Shown piece by piece: positions 60,376 to 64,000 of a DNA stretch of 64,000 bases. Origin of the DNA: Bacillota bacterium (GTDB lineage Bacteria; Bacillota; Clostridia; Lachnospirales; Lachnospiraceae). The stretch is from contig JAEYSV010000039.1 of NCBI GenBank assembly GCA_023434365.1, positions 1 through 64,000 of the forward strand. Reading direction: 5' to 3'. Both the position numbers and the translations under genes were made by a program. The number at the start of each line of letters is the position of its first letter. Position 1 is the stretch's first letter. Below the pieces are notes generated by a model. That model was given only the letters and a program-made list of their open reading frames with translations, was not told where the DNA came from and made no database searches.

Positions 60376-61581
60376 ATGAAACGTATAGGATTGGGAATGA
60401 TAATTCTTTTTTTGAGTCTGCTTTTAGGACAAGGAGTAACGGTTGAGGCAACCGAAGAAAGTACTCCAACGTTTGAGCCATATGAGGTAGACGAACCAGA
60501 GGAGTATCAGCAGAATGATAAGCTTCTTGAGAGTCTCATAAAAGAATCAGATTATCAGGAGATTCAGGAAGTGCTAAACGAGATTTCTACGAATCCGAAT
60601 CAGAAGACTTTTGCAGAGTATGTAAAGCAACTGGTATCCGGAGAGAAAGAGTTTAATTTTGAAACTATTATTAATGATGCCGTCCAGGCATCAATTGGAG
60701 AGATTAACGATAATAAAAAGGTAATTGTACAGTTAGTTATTATTGCAGTCATTGCAGCGATTTTTACTAACTTTTCAAATATCTTTCAGAATAATCAAGT
60801 ATCTGAAACTGCTTTTTATGTTACGTACCTTTTACTATTTTCCATACTGACAAGCTCCTTTTATGTAGCAAGCAGCGTGGCAGTTACAGTGCTTCATAAT
60901 CTGCTGGATTTTATGAAGGTAATGATACCTACTTATATGCTAAGTGTTGCCTTTGGAGCAGGCGCCTCTACCTCGATGGTTTATTATGAGTCAACCTTAT
61001 TAATCATTAGCCTTGTAGACATTCTATTGGTGTATGTTGTACTGCCGGCAATTAATATTTACTTTATTCTAATGCTTGCCAATAACATGATGAAAGAAGA
61101 TATGTTATCCAAGCTGACAGAGTTGTTAGAGATGATTATACAATGGGTATTACGAACGTTGCTTGTGGTCGTTATCGGCATAAATACAATACAGGGGTTA
61201 ATCGTTCCCATGGCAGAGCATATTAAGAATTCAGCCATCATTAAAACTACTACAGCGATACCTGGAATCGGCAATGCAATTAACTCCGTAACAGAAACGG
61301 TACTTGGAGCTGGAGTATTAGTGAAAAATGCGGTTGGTGTAGGTGGTCTGATTGTAATTGTTACAATTTGCTTAATTCCTTTGGTAAAGCTAGCTTTTTT
61401 TGTTATCATCTATAAATTTGGTGCTGCTGTTGTGCAGCCGATTAGTGATAAACGAATTCTGGGGTGCTTAAGTGCTTCCGCCAATGCAGCAAAGCTTCTT
61501 ATGACCACAGTATTTATCGCTGCGTTGTTGTTTTTAATCAGTATAGCTTTGATTGCAGCTTCAACTAATCTTCGTGCATAA
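60376..61581 (+). CDS. spoIIIAE: Stage III sporulation protein AE
   Basis: The protein has an N-terminal signal-like segment (residues 4-22), an acidic extracytoplasmic region and seven or more hydrophobic segments with the typical MIPTYMLSVAFGAGAST and TTAIPGIGNAINSVTETVL motifs. The family is a multi-spanning channel component. GTG and ATG start codons follow one another at 60373 and 60376; the ATG gives 401 residues. The gene follows spoIIIAD closely. Confidence 0.93.
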   Translation: MKRIGLGMIILFLSLLLGQGVTVEATEESTPTFEPYEVDEPEEYQQNDKLLESLIKESDYQEIQEVLNEISTNPNQKTFAEYVKQLVSGEKEFNFETIINDAVQASIGEINDNKKVIVQLVIIAVIAAIFTNFSNIFQNNQVSETAFYVTYLLLFSILTSSFYVASSVAVTVLHNLLDFMKVMIPTYMLSVAFGAGASTSMVYYESTLLIISLVDILLVYVVLPAINIYFILMLANNMMKEDMLSKLTELLEMIIQWVLRTLLVVVIGINTIQGLIVPMAEHIKNSAIIKTTTAIPGIGNAINSVTETVLGAGVLVKNAVGVGGLIVIVTICLIPLVKLAFFVIIYKFGAAVVQPISDKRILGCLSASANAAKLLMTTVFIAALLFLISIALIAASTNLRA

Positions 61582-61608
61582 TAGAGCTCGGCAATGAAAG
61601 GAGAAGTC

Positions 61609-62250
61609 TTGGGCGAATTATTAACAGGTGTAAAAAACATTATATTCTTTATGATCATCATTACAATTATTAGTAATCTGTATGGGAAAAGTTCCTTTAA
61701 ACAATACATTAGTGTTTTTTCTGGAATGATTCTAATACTAATCGTCATACGACCCGTGCTTCAGTGGTTGAGTTTAGATGGAAAACTTGATTACTTCTTT
61801 CAGCAAAGACAGTATCAGGTCAGTGTTGAAGATGTGTCTGGTCGAGCATTGGAAGCGGAGGAGCAGCAAAAGCAGAGAATCGTTGCAGAATACAAAGAGG
61901 AGATTAAAAGACAGATCGATATCGTAGTCTCAGCACACAATCTTTGCATCGACAAAGCGGATATCAAAATGATTGAAGATAGCAATGAGGAACGATGTGG
62001 TGAGATTCTAGGTATGAATCTGGTCTTAAAAACCAGAGTGGAGATTGCAGAAGATGGAACGATAGAAGAACGAGATGTGAATGAAATAGATCAAATTATC
62101 ATAGATAAAATAGAGATTAATGAGGAGAACCTTACAAAAGACAAGGAGCAGGTGACCATTGATTCGGTGCTGCAAATGACAGTAAGGAAAGAACTTTCTG
62201 TTTATTTTAGACTACCGATTGAGAAGGTACTAGTAAAAATCAATGAGTAG
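61609..62250 (+). CDS. spoIIIAF: Stage III sporulation protein AF
   Basis: The protein has two membrane segments at the N-terminus (NIIFFMIIITIISNLYG and FSGMILILIVIRPVL) and a soluble C-terminal domain, as in SpoIIIAF. The frame is open from an ATG at 61594, but AAAGGAG (61597-61603) lies inside that extension and fits the TTG at 61609, giving 213 residues. It is followed after 11 nt by spoIIIAG. Confidence 0.9.
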   Translation: MGELLTGVKNIIFFMIIITIISNLYGKSSFKQYISVFSGMILILIVIRPVLQWLSLDGKLDYFFQQRQYQVSVEDVSGRALEAEEQQKQRIVAEYKEEIKRQIDIVVSAHNLCIDKADIKMIEDSNEERCGEILGMNLVLKTRVEIAEDGTIEERDVNEIDQIIIDKIEINEENLTKDKEQVTIDSVLQMTVRKELSVYFRLPIEKVLVKINE

Positions 62251-62261
62251 GTGGTGAAAAA

Positions 62262-62882
62262 GTGGGAAATCAAAAGGAAGAAAAACAAGAGTTGGATAAA
62301 AAAGATAAGAAACCATTTTCAATACATAGTTTTAGTAAAGTGCAGATTGCAATCATATTCGCATGTGGAGTACTCCTATTGTTATTATCCTCAGAAGGGC
62401 TATTTAACTCTGGTTCCGAGGATAAGACGGATACGTCAAGTACCAGCCAGCCACCGGTTAATATTCAAAATAATGAGGGTGGACAGGAATATACTGACAG
62501 GCTTGAGAATAAATTAAAGCAGATACTTAGTAAAGTAAAGAATGTAGGACAGGTGGAGGTGATGATTACCGTAAAGTCATCCAAAGAACGTGTTACTCTC
62601 AAGGATGAGCCATATGAATCGCAAACTACGAAGGAACAAGATAGTGCTGGTGGAAGTCGCGAAAGTACAAATATTAATAAAAAGGAGGAGACGGTAATTG
62701 TGTCGTCCGAAACCGGGGAAAATGTTCCTTATGTAGTTAAGGAAATAGAGCCAGAAATTGAAGGCATACTAGTGATAGCCGAAGGTGCTTCAAGCAGTAC
62801 GGTAGAGACCGAAATAGTTGAAGCGGTCATGGTATTATTTGATGTACCTGCACATAAAATTAAAGTAGTTAGTATGAAATAA
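62262..62882 (+). CDS. spoIIIAG: Stage III sporulation protein AG
   Basis: The 206-residue protein starts at a GTG preceded by AGGTGG. It has a charged N-terminus, one membrane segment (VQIAIIFACGVLLLLLSS, residues about 30-47) and a soluble domain of the ring-building motif type, including GVLVIAEGASSSTVETEIVEAV (residues 167-188). SpoIIIAG forms a large ring in the intermembrane space. The overlapping frame 62251-62517 is a shadow. Confidence 0.93.
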   Translation: MGNQKEEKQELDKKDKKPFSIHSFSKVQIAIIFACGVLLLLLSSEGLFNSGSEDKTDTSSTSQPPVNIQNNEGGQEYTDRLENKLKQILSKVKNVGQVEVMITVKSSKERVTLKDEPYESQTTKEQDSAGGSRESTNINKKEETVIVSSETGENVPYVVKEIEPEIEGILVIAEGASSSTVETEIVEAVMVLFDVPAHKIKVVSMK

Positions 62883-62900
62883 TTATTCAGGAGGTTAAGT

Positions 62901-63758
62901 ATGAGAAATATATTAAGGAAAAATCAAGTGATTATCGCAGCATTAGCTGTCATGATTATGGTAGCAGGCTATTTGACTTTTACAAAAGACGATACGCTCA
63001 ATAACGATTCAATCCAAACGAGTAACCAGGATAAAGACGTAGCTGATGCAAGTCAAGATCCTTTATTACAAAATGATGACGACGATGATGTATTAGATGC
63101 TGATGAACTTGAGCTTGATGGCAACGATGACGTCACGAATGTAGATGATAAGAACGAAGTAACAACTGGTGACGAGGATGACGAAACTGAAGTTGGTGAA
63201 ACTGAAGTAGGCGATGCTGTGTTAGCAAGTAATCCAATTGCGCTCGAATATTTTAACAGTGCCAAATTAAACAGAGAACAAGTACGCGCAAAAAATAAAG
63301 AGACATTAGAAGAAATTCTAAACAATGATAGTATTAGTGATGATCAGAAGAAAAAAGCACTTGAAACCATGGTTCGGATGACAGAAGTAGCAGATATGGA
63401 AAATGCAGCGGAAATGTTATTAATGGCAAAAGGATTTCCTAATGTAGTTGTTAATGTAACCGATGAAAGCGTTGATGTAGTAGTTGGTGTTACCTCTTTG
63501 ACTGAGCAGCAGGTTGCACAGATTGAAGATATTGTAAAACGTAAAACAGGGATTTCTGTTCAACATATAACTATAAACCCAGTTCCACTTAAATCAGTAG
63601 AAGCTGAGGATGATACAAAACTAACAGAGGACGATTCCAAGGATGATAAAGCAGATAGTAAAGAAGATGCGAAAGAAACCGAAAGCGATAATGCAAAAGA
63701 AACCGAAAGTGATAATACAAAGACAGCAGCGCCAACTGAGGAGAAAAAAGAAAATTAG
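62901..63758 (+). CDS. spoIIIAH: Stage III sporulation protein AH
   Basis: SpoIIIAH spans the mother-cell membrane and binds SpoIIQ from the forespore. The 285-residue protein has one N-terminal membrane segment (QVIIAALAVMIMVAGYLTF), a strongly acidic Asp/Glu-rich linker (about residues 45-105) and a YscJ/FliF-like domain (about residues 110-230). It ends in an unusually acidic low-complexity tail with a repeated ETESDN motif. AGGAGG precedes the ATG. It is the last gene of the operon and longer than the Bacillus protein because of the two acidic stretches. Confidence 0.93.
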   Translation: MRNILRKNQVIIAALAVMIMVAGYLTFTKDDTLNNDSIQTSNQDKDVADASQDPLLQNDDDDDVLDADELELDGNDDVTNVDDKNEVTTGDEDDETEVGETEVGDAVLASNPIALEYFNSAKLNREQVRAKNKETLEEILNNDSISDDQKKKALETMVRMTEVADMENAAEMLLMAKGFPNVVVNVTDESVDVVVGVTSLTEQQVAQIEDIVKRKTGISVQHITINPVPLKSVEAEDDTKLTEDDSKDDKADSKEDAKETESDNAKETESDNTKTAAPTEEKKEN

Positions 63759-63814
63759 GAATATAATGCTCTTTGGTGGCAATACTTGATTAGATAGAAA
63801 GTAAAATAATATGT

Positions 63815-63842
63815 TTGCAATTAGGTTTTTGTCTGATATAAT
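63815..63842 (+). promoter_or_regulatory. SigA promoter of the Asp23/Gls24 gene
   Basis: TTGCAA (63815-63820) and an extended -10 TGATATAAT (63834-63842) are separated by 16 nt. Confidence 0.75.
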
Positions 63843-63901
63843 AGACTTAAGTTGTTAAGTCATGACGGCTTAATATTGGAAACGTAGGAGGTTACAATAA
63901 A

Positions 63902-64000
63902 GTGAGCAAAGATCTGGAGAATACAAGTGGAAAAACCTATGAGTCTGGTAGTATTGGCGAAGTGCAGATTGCAGATGAGGTAGTAGCAATCATCGCAGGC
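63902..64000 (+). CDS. Asp23/Gls24 family envelope stress protein (partial)
   Basis: The gene is cut by the window end; 33 codons are visible from a GTG preceded by GGAGG. They read SIGEVQIADEVVAIIAG after a short polar start, which is the N-terminus of the Asp23/Gls24 family. In Lachnospiraceae and other clostridia such a gene commonly sits between spoIIIAH and nusB. The protein is thought to be involved in envelope stress. Confidence 0.85.
   Translation, partial: MSKDLENTSGKTYESGSIGEVQIADEVVAIIAG

Noticed and set aside
62251..62517. 88-codon frame at the start of spoIIIAG
   Set aside because: It is out of frame with spoIIIAG, whose GTG start has a proper ribosome binding site and gives a family match.
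1..64000. tRNA or rRNA genes
   Set aside because: No cloverleaf-like segment ending in CCA and no conserved rRNA sequence was noticed by eye. A covariance-model scan would be needed to exclude a tRNA fully.

Overview
The window is a chromosomal segment of a low-GC, spore-forming, anaerobic Firmicute. The GH94 phosphorylase, the complete spoIIIA operon, the T-box-controlled ilvBN pair, the FeoAB transporter, the Asp23/Gls24 gene after spoIIIAH, and strong GGAGG ribosome binding sites with frequent GTG/TTG starts all point to the Lachnospiraceae. The style resembles Lachnoclostridium (Clostridium) phytofermentans, but the species is an inference. No rRNA, tRNA, insertion sequence, prophage or CRISPR array was seen.

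Layout. 0.2-3 kb: feoA-feoB ferrous iron uptake, then a Cys/Gly/Pro-rich small protein with a possible sporulation promoter (minus strand). 3.2-5.5 kb: a polar amino-acid ABC transporter (lipoprotein, permease, ATPase). 5.7-7.3 kb: an ADP-ribosylglycohydrolase and a convergent Amidase_6-like protein. 7.6-12.05 kb: glutamate dehydrogenase, galactokinase and an NhaC antiporter. 12.05-12.9 kb: a gene-poor stretch with two heptanucleotide (GTGAAGA-type) arrays. 12.9-15.8 kb: an SDR oxidoreductase and a PadR-DUF1700-DUF4097 operon. 15.9-17.2 kb: a CheY/CheX-like pair. 17.5-19.3 kb: argS. 19.5-21.9 kb: a second polar amino-acid ABC transporter. 22.2-30.2 kb: a 2487-residue secreted RHS/YD-repeat polymorphic toxin with a probable immunity gene. 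30.6-35.4 kb: a MerR-type regulator with an extra C-terminal domain, a GH94 phosphorylase and a DUF815 AAA ATPase. 35.5-39.1 kb: ppx-ppk polyphosphate operon (minus). 39.4-43 kb: SpoIID/LytB protein, queA and a lipid kinase. 43-45.6 kb: T-box leader and ilvBN. 45.8-49.5 kb: aroF-tyrA-aroA (minus). 49.8-53.7 kb: EF-G paralogue, uppP, yqeG. 53.7-54.9 kb: aroK and efp. 55.3-56.7 kb: a SleB-type hydrolase and a lipoprotein. 57.2-57.9 kb: aroE (minus). 58.1-63.8 kb: spoIIIAA-AH. The window ends inside an Asp23/Gls24 gene.

How genes work together. aroF, aroK, aroE, aroA and tyrA give a scattered but nearly complete shikimate/tyrosine route. ilvBN makes acetohydroxy acids under T-box control. Two paralogous amino-acid importers and glutamate dehydrogenase cover nitrogen supply. 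ppk and ppx form a polyphosphate synthesis/degradation pair. SpoIIIAA-AH form the mother-cell part of the feeding-tube channel of sporulation.

Most unusual signals: (1) four GTGAAGA-type heptamer arrays, each placed on the coding strand exactly over the stop codon of the preceding gene; two of them have a second conserved 84-bp element about 30 bp away. (2) The RHS toxin gene has a G8 tract inside its apparent promoter spacer, which suggests phase variation, plus an uncharacterised His-rich C-terminal toxin domain and an orphan immunity candidate. (3) A hairpin between Shine-Dalgarno sequence and start codon of yqeG. (4) A terminator only 17 nt before tyrA.
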